From NCBI RefSeq assembly GCF_900100195.1, contig NZ_FNES01000017.1, positions 1 through 64,000 of the forward strand: 64,000 bases of DNA. Reading direction: 5' to 3'. Position 1 is the stretch's first letter; every line of letters begins with the position of its first letter. Source of the stretch: Billgrantia gudaonensis. GTDB lineage: Bacteria > Pseudomonadota > Gammaproteobacteria > Pseudomonadales > Halomonadaceae. The notes under the pieces were generated by a model. That model did not search any database. It saw only the letters and a list, made by a program, of their open reading frames with translations, and was not told the origin of the DNA. Positions 8,613 to 16,720 of the stretch are shown piece by piece. The position numbers and the translations under genes are program-made.

Positions 8613-9650
8613 TCAGCCGTCGTCGTGGTCGGCGGGCAGCTCCGCCGAGGAATCGGAAGTCACGGCCTCGCGCGCCAGCGGCGCCGATGCCAGGAAAAGG
8701 GCGTCGTCGCCCGTGCCGAGCGGATGCTCGACGAAATAACGCTGCGCTCGCCGCAGGTCGGTCGCAATCTGCCGTTTGAGCGCCGTGAAGTCGTCGAACT
8801 TGATCTCGCCCCGCAGCTTGGCACAGGGCGTGACCGCCAGTCGCTCGCCGTAGAGCTCGCCGTCGAAATCGAACAGATGCACCTCGAGCACAGGCCGGTG
8901 GCTGCCTACCGTGGGCCGCCAGCCGATGTTGGCCACACCGGCACGCACCGTGCCGTCGGGTAGCTCGGCAACCACGGCGTAGACGCCGCGCAGGGCCAGC
9001 GGCAGAGGCAGCAGCGGCAGGTTGGCGGTAGGCACGCCGATGGTGCGGCCAAGCTTCTGGTCGGCCACCACTCGGCCGGAGAGCCGGTAAGGGCGTCCGA
9101 GCATGCGCGCCGCGGCGGCGAAGTTGCCGCTGGCCAGCAGGGTGCGCACGCGGGTGCTGGAAACCCGCTCGTCGTCGAGAGTGAAGGTGCGCGTGTGCTC
9201 GACGCCGAAGCCGCGAGCCTGGCCCACGGCCGTGAGCAGATGGAAGTCGCCGCGGCGATCGCAGCCGAAGCGGAAGTCGTCGCCCACCACCAGGTGACGC
9301 ACGTCCAGCCCCTCGATCAGTACGCGGTCGATGAAGGACTCGGCGGTGAGGCTTCTCAGCGCCTCGTTGAACGGCAGGCAGAGCACGTACTCCACGCCGC
9401 ACTCGCCAAGCAAGCGCACCTTCTCGCGCAGACGGGTCAGTCGCGGCGGTGCCTGATCGCCGGCGAAGAACTCTCGCGGCTGGGGCTCGAACACCACCAC
9501 GGTCACCGGCAACCCCAGGCGAGAGGCCTGCTCGCGACACTGCTCGAGAATCGCCCGATGGCCGCGATGCACCCCATCGAAATTGCCGATGGTGGCCACG
9601 CAGCCGCGATGCATCTCGCGCAGGTTGTGCAGTCCTCGAATCACTTGCAT
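8613..9650 (-). CDS. ribF: Bifunctional riboflavin kinase / FAD synthetase
   Basis: Converts riboflavin to FMN and then FAD in the cytosol. The N-terminal nucleotidyltransferase domain shows ATIGNFDGVHRGH (residues 19-31), and the RVLIEGLDVRHLVVGDDFRFG stretch follows (key residues G-D-D-F-R-F-G). The C-terminal flavokinase domain carries GRTIGVPTANLPL and GVANIGWRPTVG. At 345 residues it is slightly longer than typical (about 310-315), the excess being a C-terminal acidic tail (ELPADHDDG). It heads the ileS operon. A TATAAT box lies 33 nt upstream of its ATG. Confidence 0.97.
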   Translation of the reverse strand: MQVIRGLHNLREMHRGCVATIGNFDGVHRGHRAILEQCREQASRLGLPVTVVVFEPQPREFFAGDQAPPRLTRLREKVRLLGECGVEYVLCLPFNEALRSLTAESFIDRVLIEGLDVRHLVVGDDFRFGCDRRGDFHLLTAVGQARGFGVEHTRTFTLDDERVSSTRVRTLLASGNFAAAARMLGRPYRLSGRVVADQKLGRTIGVPTANLPLLPLPLALRGVYAVVAELPDGTVRAGVANIGWRPTVGSHRPVLEVHLFDFDGELYGERLAVTPCAKLRGEIKFDDFTALKRQIATDLRRAQRYFVEHPLGTGDDALFLASAPLAREAVTSDSSAELPADHDDG

Positions 9651-9682
9651 GGCGATGCCACCCGGACGGTGTAAAGTCGTCG

Positions 9683-9711
9683 ATTATAACGGACCGAGCC
9701 CCCCTTGACAG
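9683..9711 (-). promoter_or_regulatory. Probable sigma-70 promoter for ribF-ileS-lspA-fkpB
   Basis: On the minus strand CTGTCA (9706-9711) is followed by a 17-nt spacer and a perfect TATAAT (9683-9688). The ribF start codon lies 33 nt further on. The -35 box matches consensus at four of six positions. It is the only promoter-like signal I see between murJ and ribF. Confidence 0.6.
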
Positions 9712-9754
9712 CCGGACCGGCTTGGTCTTTCTCTCAGCCCTTCATGTGCTCGCT

Positions 9755-11374
9755 TCAGCTTTTCATTCGAAAATGGCGTAGACGTACCCCGGTGGCGGCA
9801 AGCCAGGCGAAATAGAGCCCGGATCCGCCGAATACCAGCGCCGCCAGCCAGGCTGTGCGCGTCCACACCGACCAGCCGAGCCAGGCCTGCCACTCGGGAG
9901 CGAGCCACGCCAGCCCCGCCACCATTACCGCGCAGCCGCCGAGCAGCTGCACGCCATAGCGCCCCCAGCCAGGCTGGAAGACCAGCACGCCCTCGCGGCG
10001 CAGCAGCCAGCCCAGCATGCCGGCGTTCATGAACGCCGAGAGCGCGGTGGCCAGTGCCAGGCCGGCATGGGCCAGCGGCCAGATGAAGATCAGGTTGAAG
10101 ACCATGTTGGCTACCATGGCGACGATGCCCACCTTCACCGGGGTCTTGGTGTCCTGACGGGCGAAGAAGCCTGGCGCCAGCACCTTGATCAGCATGAAGG
10201 CGACCAGACCGACGGCATAGGCACGCAGGCTCATCGCCGCCATGGCGATGTCGTGTTCGGTCATGGCGCCGTAGTGGAACAGGCTGATCAGCAGTGGCTC
10301 GGCGAGCACGACCAGAGCCAGCGCCGCCGGCAGACCGAGCAGCAGTACGCTGCGAATCGCCCAGTCGAGCATGGCGCTGAAGTGTTCGCGAGACTGCTCG
10401 GCGTGGCGCTTGGAGAGCGCCGGCAGAATCACCGTGCCGATGGCGATGCCGAACACGCCCAGCGGCAGCTCCACCAGGCGGTCGGAGTAGTAGAGCCAGG
10501 AAACGCTGCCCGCCGCCAGCAGCGAAGCGAGCACGGTGTCGAGTAGCAAATTGATCTGCGATACCGAGACGCCGAACAGCGCCGGCACCATCAACTTGAG
10601 GATGCGCCGCACCCCGGCATGGGCGAAATCGGGCCAGGGCCGAGGCAGCAGCCCCAGGCGTGCCAGGAAGGGAGTCTGGAAGGCCAGCTGCGCGAGCCCG
10701 GCGATCAGCACCCCCCAGGCCAGCGCCATGGCAGGCTCGGCGAACAGCGGGGTGAGTGCCAGCGCCGAGCCGATCAGCGCGAGGTTAAGCAGCACCGGGG
10801 TGAAGGCCGGCACCGCGAAGCGGTTCCAGGTATTGAGCACGCTGCCGGCGAAGGCGGTGAGCGAGATCAGCAGCAGGTAGGGAAAGGTGAGCCGCAGCAT
10901 GTCGGCAGTGAGCGCCAGCTTGGCCGGGTCGCGACCGAAGCCGGGGGCGAAGAGCCACACCAGCCATGGAGCGGCGAACATGGCCAAGGCGGTGATCAAG
11001 GCGAGCACCGCCGCGAGGCTGCCGGCCACCGCATCGAGCAGCTCGCGCACCTCGCGCTTGCTGCCGCGGGTCGCCACCTCGGAGAGCACCGGCACGAAGG
11101 CCTGGTTGAAGGCGCCCTCGGCGAACAGGCGGCGCAGGAAATTGGGAATCTTGAAGGCCACGAAGAAGGCGTCCGCGCCATTGCCCGCCCCGAGCAGCGC
11201 GGCGATGACCACGTCGCGGACGAGTCCCATGACCCGCGAGAGCATGGTCATGGCGCTGACCACCAGACCCGAGCGCATCAGTCCCCCGCTCTTGGGGGCC
11301 ACGGCGCGCTCGTCATCGGTCACGGGCGATGTCTCGGGCTCCGGCGGTGAACCGGGTGGCTGGCGATCCGTCAC
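9755..11374 (-). CDS. murJ: Lipid II flippase MurJ
   Basis: A polytopic inner-membrane protein of the MOP superfamily that flips lipid II for peptidoglycan synthesis. The MurJ signature SRVMGLVRDVVIAALLG and the GADAFFVAFKIPNFLRRLFAEG stretch are present near the N-terminus (catalytic/transport Arg and Asp within these), followed by about 14 hydrophobic segments. I choose the GTG at 11372-11374 because GAGGAAGATC precedes it. A longer frame to 11416 would start inside the rpsT terminator. The resulting protein is about 539 residues, with a 30-residue polar N-terminal extension before the first helix. It lies downstream of rpsT, as in Pseudomonas. Confidence 0.95.
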   Translation of the reverse strand: MTDRQPPGSPPEPETSPVTDDERAVAPKSGGLMRSGLVVSAMTMLSRVMGLVRDVVIAALLGAGNGADAFFVAFKIPNFLRRLFAEGAFNQAFVPVLSEVATRGSKREVRELLDAVAGSLAAVLALITALAMFAAPWLVWLFAPGFGRDPAKLALTADMLRLTFPYLLLISLTAFAGSVLNTWNRFAVPAFTPVLLNLALIGSALALTPLFAEPAMALAWGVLIAGLAQLAFQTPFLARLGLLPRPWPDFAHAGVRRILKLMVPALFGVSVSQINLLLDTVLASLLAAGSVSWLYYSDRLVELPLGVFGIAIGTVILPALSKRHAEQSREHFSAMLDWAIRSVLLLGLPAALALVVLAEPLLISLFHYGAMTEHDIAMAAMSLRAYAVGLVAFMLIKVLAPGFFARQDTKTPVKVGIVAMVANMVFNLIFIWPLAHAGLALATALSAFMNAGMLGWLLRREGVLVFQPGWGRYGVQLLGGCAVMVAGLAWLAPEWQAWLGWSVWTRTAWLAALVFGGSGLYFAWLAATGVRLRHFRMKS

Positions 11375-11414
11375 GATCTTCCTCGGTCGACGCGAAAGTC
11401 TTGCGGGCGGGCAC

Positions 11415-11441
11415 AAAAAAACCGGCCGCAGCCGGTTTTTT
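11415..11441 (-). terminator. Intrinsic terminator of rpsT
   Basis: The inverted repeat AAAAAACCGGC / GCCGGTTTTTT has a 4-nt CGCA loop. Read on the minus strand, the stem is followed by seven U residues, 18 nt after the rpsT stop. It separates rpsT from murJ and rules out the longest possible murJ start. Confidence 0.9.
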
Positions 11442-11458
11442 CTGGCGCCTCACCGGCC

Positions 11459-11725
11459 TTACGCCGCGAGCGCCTTGATGCGCGCGTTGAGACGGCTCTT
11501 GAGGCGAGCGGCCTTCTTCTTGGACAGCACGTCCTTGTCGGCGATGCGATCGATGATCGGCTGCGCCTGCTTGAAGGCATCCATGGCCTGGGCGTGGTCG
11601 CCGCCGTTGATGGCCTTGATGACGTTCTTGACGTAGGTACGAACCATGCTGCGCTGGCTCGCCTTCAGGACACGACGGCCCTCGGCCTGACGGGCCCGCT
11701 TGCGGGCTTGCTTGCTGTTTGCCAC
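11459..11725 (-). CDS. rpsT: 30S ribosomal protein S20
   Basis: An 88-residue, highly basic protein starting MANSKQARKRARQAE and ending SRLNARIKALAA, the standard S20 sequence. It binds 16S rRNA early in 30S assembly at the bottom of the body. It is a single-gene unit with its own terminator at 11415-11441 and a good Shine-Dalgarno (CCAAGGAGAC) before the ATG. The 216-nt gap up to proB holds its promoter region. S20 is commonly autoregulated at translation, but nothing in the leader shows this directly. Confidence 0.97.
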   Translation of the reverse strand: MANSKQARKRARQAEGRRVLKASQRSMVRTYVKNVIKAINGGDHAQAMDAFKQAQPIIDRIADKDVLSKKKAARLKSRLNARIKALAA

Positions 11726-11886
11726 TGACTGTCTCCTTGGAGAAAGTTGCTGCCGCCGACACCGGACGACATGTATTCAACCGATTGATCCGACAGGAAA
11801 ACGAAAAGCTCCCCATCGGCTTGGCCATCTGGCCGACCGCCTGCTGCGAAGCGATCGCTTACGGGCCGTGTCTGAGAGGATGGCGC

Positions 11887-11916
11887 ATCCTATCACAACC
11901 CCGACGCCTCTTGCCA
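11887..11916 (-). promoter_or_regulatory. Possible rpsT promoter
   Basis: On the minus strand TGGCAA (11911-11916), an 18-nt spacer and TAGGAT (11887-11892) form a weak sigma-70-like pair about 160 nt upstream of rpsT. This is the best match I see in the 216-nt proB-rpsT gap. The leader would be long. Confidence 0.35.
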
Positions 11917-11941
11917 GCGTCCGACGCGGTGCCGGCCTCCT

Positions 11942-13081
11942 TCACAACACGACCAGGTTGTCGCGGTGGATCAGCTCGGGCGCCTCCATGAAACCGAGGA
12001 TCGCCTCGATCTGGTGGCTGGGTTGCCCCTGGATCTGGCGGGCGTCCTCGGCACCGTAGTTGACCAACCCCTTGGCCACTCGCTCGCCGTGCTCGTCGAT
12101 GCACAACACCATGTCGCCACGCACGAAACTGCCGGATACCGCCTTGACGCCCACCGGAAGCAGGCTAGAACCGCGATCGCGCAGCACCTTCACCGCTCCG
12201 GCATCCAGCGTCAGGCTGCCGCGCACCTGCAGCTGGCCGGCCAGCCAGCGCTTGCGTGCCGCCATCGGCGCCTGGTCAGGGCTGAGCAGGGTGCCGAGCC
12301 GCTCGCCATCGAACAGCCGGGTCAGCACTTCGGACTGACGACCACTGGCGATCGCCGTGCAGGCACCGGAACGCGCGGCCAGTCGCGCGGCACGCACCTT
12401 GGTGGCCATGCCGCCGCGCCCCAGAGTGCCGCTGCCCCCGGCCATCGCCACGAAAGAGGGATCATCGGCCCGTCCTTCATGGATCAGTCGCGCCGCGGAG
12501 TGGTGGCGCGGGTCGGCATCGAAGAGGCCTTCCTGATCGGTGAGAATCACCAGCGCGTCGGCTTCCAGCAGGTTGGCGACCAGCGCCCCCAGGGTATCGT
12601 TGTCGCCGAAGCGGATCTCGTCGGTGACCACGGTGTCGTTCTCGTTGACCACCGGCACCACCCGCAGGTCGACCAGCGTACGCAGAGCGGAACGCGCATT
12701 GAGGTAGCGCTTGCGGTTGGAGAGATCGTCGTGGGTCAGCAGCACCTGGGCGGTGAGCAGATCGTGACGGGCGAAATGGTGCTCATAGCACTGGGTGAGG
12801 CCGTTCTGCCCCACCGCGGCAGCCGCCTGCAGCTCGTAGACCGCCGAGGGGCGCATCTGCCAGCCCAACCGCACCATTCCCGCCGCCACGGCGCCGGAGG
12901 AGACCAACACCACCTCGATACCGCGGCGATGCAGTGCGGCAATCTGGTCCACCCAGCCGCCGATGGCAGCCTCGTCGAGGCCGCGGCCGTCGTTGGTCAG
13001 CAGCGCGCTGCCGACCTTCACCACCACCCGGCGGGCATCACGCAAGGCGTCACGCCCTCCTCGCTGATCTTCGAGCGTCAT
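11942..13081 (-). CDS. proB: Glutamate 5-kinase
   Basis: Catalyses the first step of proline synthesis, phosphorylating glutamate to gamma-glutamyl phosphate. The amino-acid-kinase fold shows [41 protein letters not shown] and [12 protein letters not shown], with a C-terminal PUA domain (from about residue 280). Length is 379, normal for the PUA-containing form. ProB is usually feedback-inhibited by proline; in salt-adapted bacteria it may also feed osmoprotection (inference). It starts 11 nt downstream of obgE, so the two are probably cotranscribed. Confidence 0.97.
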   Translation of the reverse strand: MTLEDQRGGRDALRDARRVVVKVGSALLTNDGRGLDEAAIGGWVDQIAALHRRGIEVVLVSSGAVAAGMVRLGWQMRPSAVYELQAAAAVGQNGLTQCYEHHFARHDLLTAQVLLTHDDLSNRKRYLNARSALRTLVDLRVVPVVNENDTVVTDEIRFGDNDTLGALVANLLEADALVILTDQEGLFDADPRHHSAARLIHEGRADDPSFVAMAGGSGTLGRGGMATKVRAARLAARSGACTAIASGRQSEVLTRLFDGERLGTLLSPDQAPMAARKRWLAGQLQVRGSLTLDAGAVKVLRDRGSSLLPVGVKAVSGSFVRGDMVLCIDEHGERVAKGLVNYGAEDARQIQGQPSHQIEAILGFMEAPELIHRDNLVVL

Positions 13082-13092
13082 CTCACGCGCTC

Positions 13093-14277
13093 CTACTCCA
13101 CATATTCGACCTCGACGTCGTAGTCATCGTCATCGAAATCGTCGTCGTCCTCAGCGCGCTTGCGCTTGCGACCCAGTCGCGCCTCGGCACGCGCCACCGC
13201 CTCGGACTCCATGCGCGTGCGCATGTCACGAGCCTGTGCGGCAACCTCTTCATCCTCGTTTTCCAGGCGCCGCTGCTCGATCAGCCAGCGATAGGCGGCC
13301 TGAACCAAGGCATCGGTCCCCTCGCTGGCAATGGCCGAGATACGGAACACCGGCCCCTGCCACCCCAGGCGGGCGACGATTTCCTCGGCCTTCGCGTCGC
13401 GTTCGTCTTCGGGCAGCAGATCGAGCTTGTTGAGCACCAACCAGCGTGGCAACTCGGCCAGAGTCGGCGAAAACACCCCCAGCTCGTGGGCGATCGCTTC
13501 GGCCGCCGCCACGGGGTCCGACTCGTCGAAGGGCGCCACGTCAACCACGTGGAACAGCAATCGCGTGCGCGTCAGATGCTTGAGGAAACGCAGCCCCAGG
13601 CCGGCGCCATCGGAGGCGCCCTCGATCAGCCCCGGCACGTCGGCCATGACGAAGTGCTCATGCAGGCCCAGCTTGACCACACCAAGGTTGGGAACCAGCG
13701 TCGTGAAGGGGTAATCGGCGACCTTGGGCTTGGCCGCAGAGACAGCGCGGATCAGCGTCGACTTGCCGGCATTGGGGAGGCCCAGCAACCCCACGTCGGC
13801 CATCACCTTCATCTCCAGGCGCAGGTTGCGCCGCTCCCCTTCCGTTCCCGGCGTGGTTCTGCGCGGCGCACGGTTGGTCGACGACTTGAAGTGGATGTTG
13901 CCCAGTCCTCGACGGCCACCCTGGGCTACCAGTACCTGCTGGCCGATCTCGGTGACGTCAGCAATCACCTCCAGAGTATCTTCGTCGATCACCGTGGTAC
14001 CCACTGGCACCTTGACCGCCAGATCGCTGCCGGCGCGGCCGCTCATCTGCCGCCCCTGTCCAGGGCGGCCGTTCTCGGCGGCATAGAAACGCTGATACTT
14101 GAAATCGATCAGCGTGTTGAGCGAGTCGTCGCCCACCAGGTAGACGCTGCCGCCATGACCGCCGTCGCCACCGTCGGGCCCACCCTTGGGCACGTACTTC
14201 TCGCGACGGAAACTCAGGCAGCCGTTGCCCCCCTTGCCGGCGGCCACGATGATCGAAGCCTCATCGACGAACTGCAT
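13093..14277 (-). CDS. obgE: Obg-family GTPase (50S assembly)
   Basis: A GTPase that acts in late 50S subunit assembly and the stringent response. The glycine-rich Obg domain starts [20 protein letters not shown]. The G domain follows with [29 protein letters not shown] (G1 and switch, about 168-196), [10 protein letters not shown] (G3) and NKLDLL (G4). The C-terminus is a long acidic tail ([19 protein letters not shown] split over the end). The start at 14275-14277 has a GAGAGTGAAACG leader; the longer frame to 14316 runs into the rpmA terminator. The protein has 394 residues. The rplU-rpmA-obgE order is conserved. Confidence 0.97.
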   Translation of the reverse strand: MQFVDEASIIVAAGKGGNGCLSFRREKYVPKGGPDGGDGGHGGSVYLVGDDSLNTLIDFKYQRFYAAENGRPGQGRQMSGRAGSDLAVKVPVGTTVIDEDTLEVIADVTEIGQQVLVAQGGRRGLGNIHFKSSTNRAPRRTTPGTEGERRNLRLEMKVMADVGLLGLPNAGKSTLIRAVSAAKPKVADYPFTTLVPNLGVVKLGLHEHFVMADVPGLIEGASDGAGLGLRFLKHLTRTRLLFHVVDVAPFDESDPVAAAEAIAHELGVFSPTLAELPRWLVLNKLDLLPEDERDAKAEEIVARLGWQGPVFRISAIASEGTDALVQAAYRWLIEQRRLENEDEEVAAQARDMRTRMESEAVARAEARLGRKRKRAEDDDDFDDDDYDVEVEYVE

Positions 14278-14316
14278 CGTTTCACTCTCCTGACGACATC
14301 CGTCGCCATGATACAA

Positions 14317-14344
14317 GAAGGCCCCGCCAGGGCGGGGCCTTCTC
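14317..14344 (-). terminator. Hairpin terminator between rpmA and obgE
   Basis: AGAAGGCCCCGC pairs perfectly with GCGGGGCCTTCT around a CAGG loop. On the minus strand the stem is followed by TGTATC, with only a short U stretch. It lies 20 nt after the rpmA stop and may only attenuate read-through into obgE. Confidence 0.7.
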
Positions 14345-14363
14345 GCTGCAAGGGCCGGCGCTC

Positions 14364-14621
14364 TCAGGCAGAGACGACGCTGACGAACTTGCGATTCTTC
14401 GGACCCTTGGTCTCGAACTTGATCACACCATCGTTCAGGGCGAACAGGGTGTGGTCGCGGCCCAGGCCGACACCGGTGCCGGCGTGGAACTTGGTGCCGC
14501 GCTGGCGCACGATGATGTTGCCGGCGGTCACGGTCTGACCACCGAACAGCTTGACGCCAAGGCGTTTGGACTCGCTGTCGCGACCGTTACGGGTGGAACC
14601 CGCTGCCTTCTTGTGAGCCAT
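14364..14621 (-). CDS. rpmA: 50S ribosomal protein L27
   Basis: An 85-residue protein starting [20 protein letters not shown], with the conserved [22 protein letters not shown] segment (Gly/His-rich). Its N-terminal tail reaches the peptidyl transferase centre and stabilises tRNA. The Gram-negative form needs no N-terminal cleavage, consistent with Met-Ala-His here. It lies 35 nt downstream of rplU in the usual rplU-rpmA operon. Confidence 0.97.
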   Translation of the reverse strand: MAHKKAAGSTRNGRDSESKRLGVKLFGGQTVTAGNIIVRQRGTKFHAGTGVGLGRDHTLFALNDGVIKFETKGPKNRKFVSVVSA

Positions 14622-14656
14622 TGCAAATACCTCGCTGGTTCAGGGGGACGGACCGC

Positions 14657-14968
14657 TCAGGCGGAAATCCCGGTGATCTTGACTTCAGTGAACCACTGAC
14701 GGTGGCCCTGACGCTTCATGTGGTGCTTGCGGCGACGGAACTTGATGATGCGCACCTTCTCGCCACGGCCGTGAGACACGACCTCGGCGGAAACCTTGGC
14801 ACCCTCGACCAGCGGCGCGCCGACCTTGACGTCGTCCTCACCGCCGACCAGCAGCACTTCGTCGAAGTCGATGCTTTCGCCGGTCGGCACCTCGATCTTC
14901 TCGAGCTTGAGGGTCTGGCCTTCCTGAACGCGGTACTGCTTGCCGCCGCTCTTGATAACTGCGTACAT
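14657..14968 (-). CDS. rplU: 50S ribosomal protein L21
   Basis: A 103-residue protein starting [20 protein letters not shown], with the C-terminal [19 protein letters not shown] rRNA-binding tail (Arg/His/Lys-rich) characteristic of L21. The ATG at 14966-14968 has GGAGAGAGAAGC upstream. The frame stays open further upstream but lacks L21 similarity. It is the first gene of the rplU-rpmA(-obgE-proB) unit and is divergent from ispB, an arrangement common in gammaproteobacteria. Confidence 0.97.
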   Translation of the reverse strand: MYAVIKSGGKQYRVQEGQTLKLEKIEVPTGESIDFDEVLLVGGEDDVKVGAPLVEGAKVSAEVVSHGRGEKVRIIKFRRRKHHMKRQGHRQWFTEVKITGISA

Positions 14969-15073
14969 GCTTCTCTCTCCAGGGCTCATCGGGAGTTGGC
15001 TCTTCATCGGCCTGCTTCGAGTGGCGCCCCTTACGGCAGCCATCTGACAGGGAGCGTGATGAGTGGGTCGCGA

Positions 15074-15102
15074 ATTATAACGGCGAGCGCGGCCGGGCAC
15101 AA
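15074..15102 (-). promoter_or_regulatory. Promoter of rplU-rpmA
   Basis: TTGTGC (15097-15102), a 17-nt spacer and a perfect TATAAT (15074-15079) read on the minus strand, followed by a GC-rich start region. This leaves a leader of about 100 nt before rplU. It lies in the 263-nt divergent gap with ispB, where I see no other clear signal. Confidence 0.7.
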
Positions 15103-15231
15103 CCGTCAAGCGCCCGTGTGTCGCGCGTGGCGCTTGACGCCCCCGCAGGGGGCCCATAGCATGGCCGGCATCCCAAGGCCAGCGGCACCAAGCGCCATGC
15201 GCCGGCCCCACCCGCTCGATGAAACCGCGCC

Positions 15232-16236
15232 ATGCCAGCCAACGCCTCCACCACATCCGCCTCTTCGCTCGCTGCCTCGCCGCTGCACGCCACGGTGGCC
15301 GACGACTTCGCCGCGGTCGACCGCACGATCATGGCGCAGTTGACTTCCCGTGTACCGCTGGTGGAAACCATCGGGCAATACATCGTGGCCAGCGGTGGCA
15401 AGCGTCTGCGCCCGCTGCTGGTGCTGCTCGCCGCCCGCGCACTGGGCTATGACGGCAACCGACACGTGACGCTGGCCACGCTGATCGAGTTCATGCACAC
15501 CTCGACCCTGTTGCATGACGACGTGGTGGACGATTCGCACCTGCGCCGCGGCAAGGCCACCGCCAACGATGCCTGGGGCAACGCCCCCTCGGTACTGGTG
15601 GGCGACTTCCTCTATTCGCGCTCCTTCCAGATGATGGTAGAAGTGGGCTCGATGCGCATCATGGAGGTGCTTTCCAGCGCCACCTGCGTCATCGCCGAGG
15701 GCGAGGTGCTGCAGCTCACCAACGTCGGCAACCCGGACATCGACGAGGCCGCCTACTTCGAGACCATCCAGGGCAAGACGGCCATGCTCTTCGAGGCGGC
15801 ATCGCACAGCGGCGCCATCCTCGCTGACGCCACGCCCGAACAGGAGGCCGCCCTGCAGCACTATGGGCGCTACCTGGGGCTTGCCTTTCAGCTCGTCGAC
15901 GATCTACTCGACTATCAAGGCAACGCCGAGGCCATGGGCAAGAACGTCGGCGATGATCTGGCTGAGGGCAAGCCCACTCTGCCCTTGATCCAGGCCATGG
16001 CCGTCGGCACTCCGGAGCAAGCCCAGTTGGTACGCCGCGCCATCCGCAAAGGCGGTCTCGACCACCTCGAGGCCGTGCTCGAGATCGTCCGCGACACCGG
16101 CGCCCTGGACTACACCCGGGCCCGCGCCATCGAAATGGCCGACCGCGCCCTGGCCCAGCTCGACGCCCTGCCGGCCAGCCGCTATCGTGACAGCATGGCC
16201 GACCTGGCGCGCCTGGCCGTGGATCGCCAGAACTGA
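15232..16236 (+). CDS. ispB: Octaprenyl (polyprenyl) diphosphate synthase
   Basis: A trans-prenyltransferase that elongates FPP with IPP to make the ubiquinone side chain. Both aspartate-rich motifs are visible: [15 protein letters not shown] (first, about residue 96) and [12 protein letters not shown] (second, about 224), along with GGKRLRPLL at the N-terminus. Length 334 fits IspB. The start is set by the ATG at 15232, which has no strong Shine-Dalgarno. It has about 15 residues of low-complexity Ser/Thr/Ala before the conserved region, so an internal start is possible. The chain length (C40 or C45) cannot be read from the sequence. It is divergent from rplU. Confidence 0.95.
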   Translation: MPANASTTSASSLAASPLHATVADDFAAVDRTIMAQLTSRVPLVETIGQYIVASGGKRLRPLLVLLAARALGYDGNRHVTLATLIEFMHTSTLLHDDVVDDSHLRRGKATANDAWGNAPSVLVGDFLYSRSFQMMVEVGSMRIMEVLSSATCVIAEGEVLQLTNVGNPDIDEAAYFETIQGKTAMLFEAASHSGAILADATPEQEAALQHYGRYLGLAFQLVDDLLDYQGNAEAMGKNVGDDLAEGKPTLPLIQAMAVGTPEQAQLVRRAIRKGGLDHLEAVLEIVRDTGALDYTRARAIEMADRALAQLDALPASRYRDSMADLARLAVDRQN

Positions 16237-16258
16237 CTGCGGCGCTTCGCCGCGGGGC

Positions 16259-16286
16259 TTGCACCAAGTCTCGATTCAGGTATAGT
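16259..16286 (+). promoter_or_regulatory. Promoter of tRNA-Pro
   Basis: TTGCAC (16259-16264), a 16-nt spacer and TATAGT (16281-16286), followed by a GC-rich discriminator (ACGCAACGCG). The tRNA starts 41 nt after the -10 box. The GC-rich discriminator is typical of stringently controlled stable-RNA promoters. Confidence 0.65.
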
Positions 16287-16326
16287 ACGCAACGCGTTTA
16301 CGGCAACGGCCTTCACGACGCGACAA

Positions 16327-16403
16327 CGGAGTATAGCTCAGCTTGGTAGAGCGCTGCCTTCGGGAGGCAGAGGTCGTAGGTTCGAATCCTGCTACTCCGA
16401 CCA
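16327..16403 (+). tRNA. tRNA-Pro (anticodon CGG)
   Basis: A complete cloverleaf of 77 nt including an encoded CCA. The acceptor stem CGGAGTA/TACTCCG is perfect and the D-stem is GCTC/GAGC. The anticodon stem CTGCC/GGCAG holds loop TTCGGGA with anticodon CGG, and the T-arm is GTAGG-TTCGAAT-CCTGC with one G-U type pair. C1-G72 and A73 are the bacterial tRNA-Pro identity elements. It reads the CCG codon. Its own promoter lies at 16259-16286 and a strong terminator follows. Its 3' end is duplicated imperfectly at 18941-18958. Confidence 0.97.
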
Positions 16404-16464
16404 TCGAATTCAGCAAAAACCGCCACTTACGGATCATACCGGGTGGCGGTTTTTGCGTGGCCGG
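16378..16464 (+). repeat. Direct repeat copy 1 (tRNA-Pro 3' end plus terminator)
   Basis: The T-arm/acceptor part of the tRNA (16378-16396) and the right arm of its terminator with the following bases (16441-16464) both recur, in the same order and orientation, at 18941-18958 and 18971-18993. By hand alignment I count about 16 of 19 and 21 of 24 matches. The two blocks are 44 nt apart here and 12 nt apart in the second copy. Confidence 0.65.
16413..16456 (+). terminator. Terminator of tRNA-Pro
   Basis: GCAAAAACCGCCAC (16413-16426) pairs perfectly with GTGGCGGTTTTTGC (16443-16456). The 3' arm contains a five-T run. It starts 9 nt after the CCA end of the tRNA. The rest of the 317-nt gap to the receptor gene holds the Fur box and receptor leader and nothing else I can name. 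Confidence 0.85.
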
Positions 16465-16594
16465 CTCGCAACCCACTATGAGGGCGACAATGCTGCCGAT
16501 CGAGTCCCCTCCGCCTGGCCCGGGAACGGTGCCACTCCTACGATGCGACGCCCTCTGGTAACGCTCACTGCAACGTCATGCCATCGATGATATA

Positions 16595-16613
16595 TTTAAT
16601 GATAATCACTACA
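16595..16613 (+). promoter_or_regulatory. Fur box upstream of the siderophore receptor
   Basis: The 19-nt stretch contains AATGATAATCA and matches the GATAATGATAATCATTATC consensus at 14 positions. It lies in an AT-rich patch about 110 nt before the receptor start. Iron-loaded Fur binding here would repress the receptor when iron is plentiful. Confidence 0.75.
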
Positions 16614-16720
16614 TTTAGCATTGCTCTCTATGGCCGCTCGTACGCCCCGACGACAGCGCTCCCGCAACTGAAAGTCATAGGCGCGCGGCTGAGACTTCTA
16701 CACCACAGGGGATGTCACGC

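Noticed and set aside
12934..14538. 534-codon open frame antisense to proB, obgE and rpmA
   Set aside because: It runs opposite to well-identified genes and its product is His/Gln/Arg-rich with no domain; long antisense frames are expected at this GC content.
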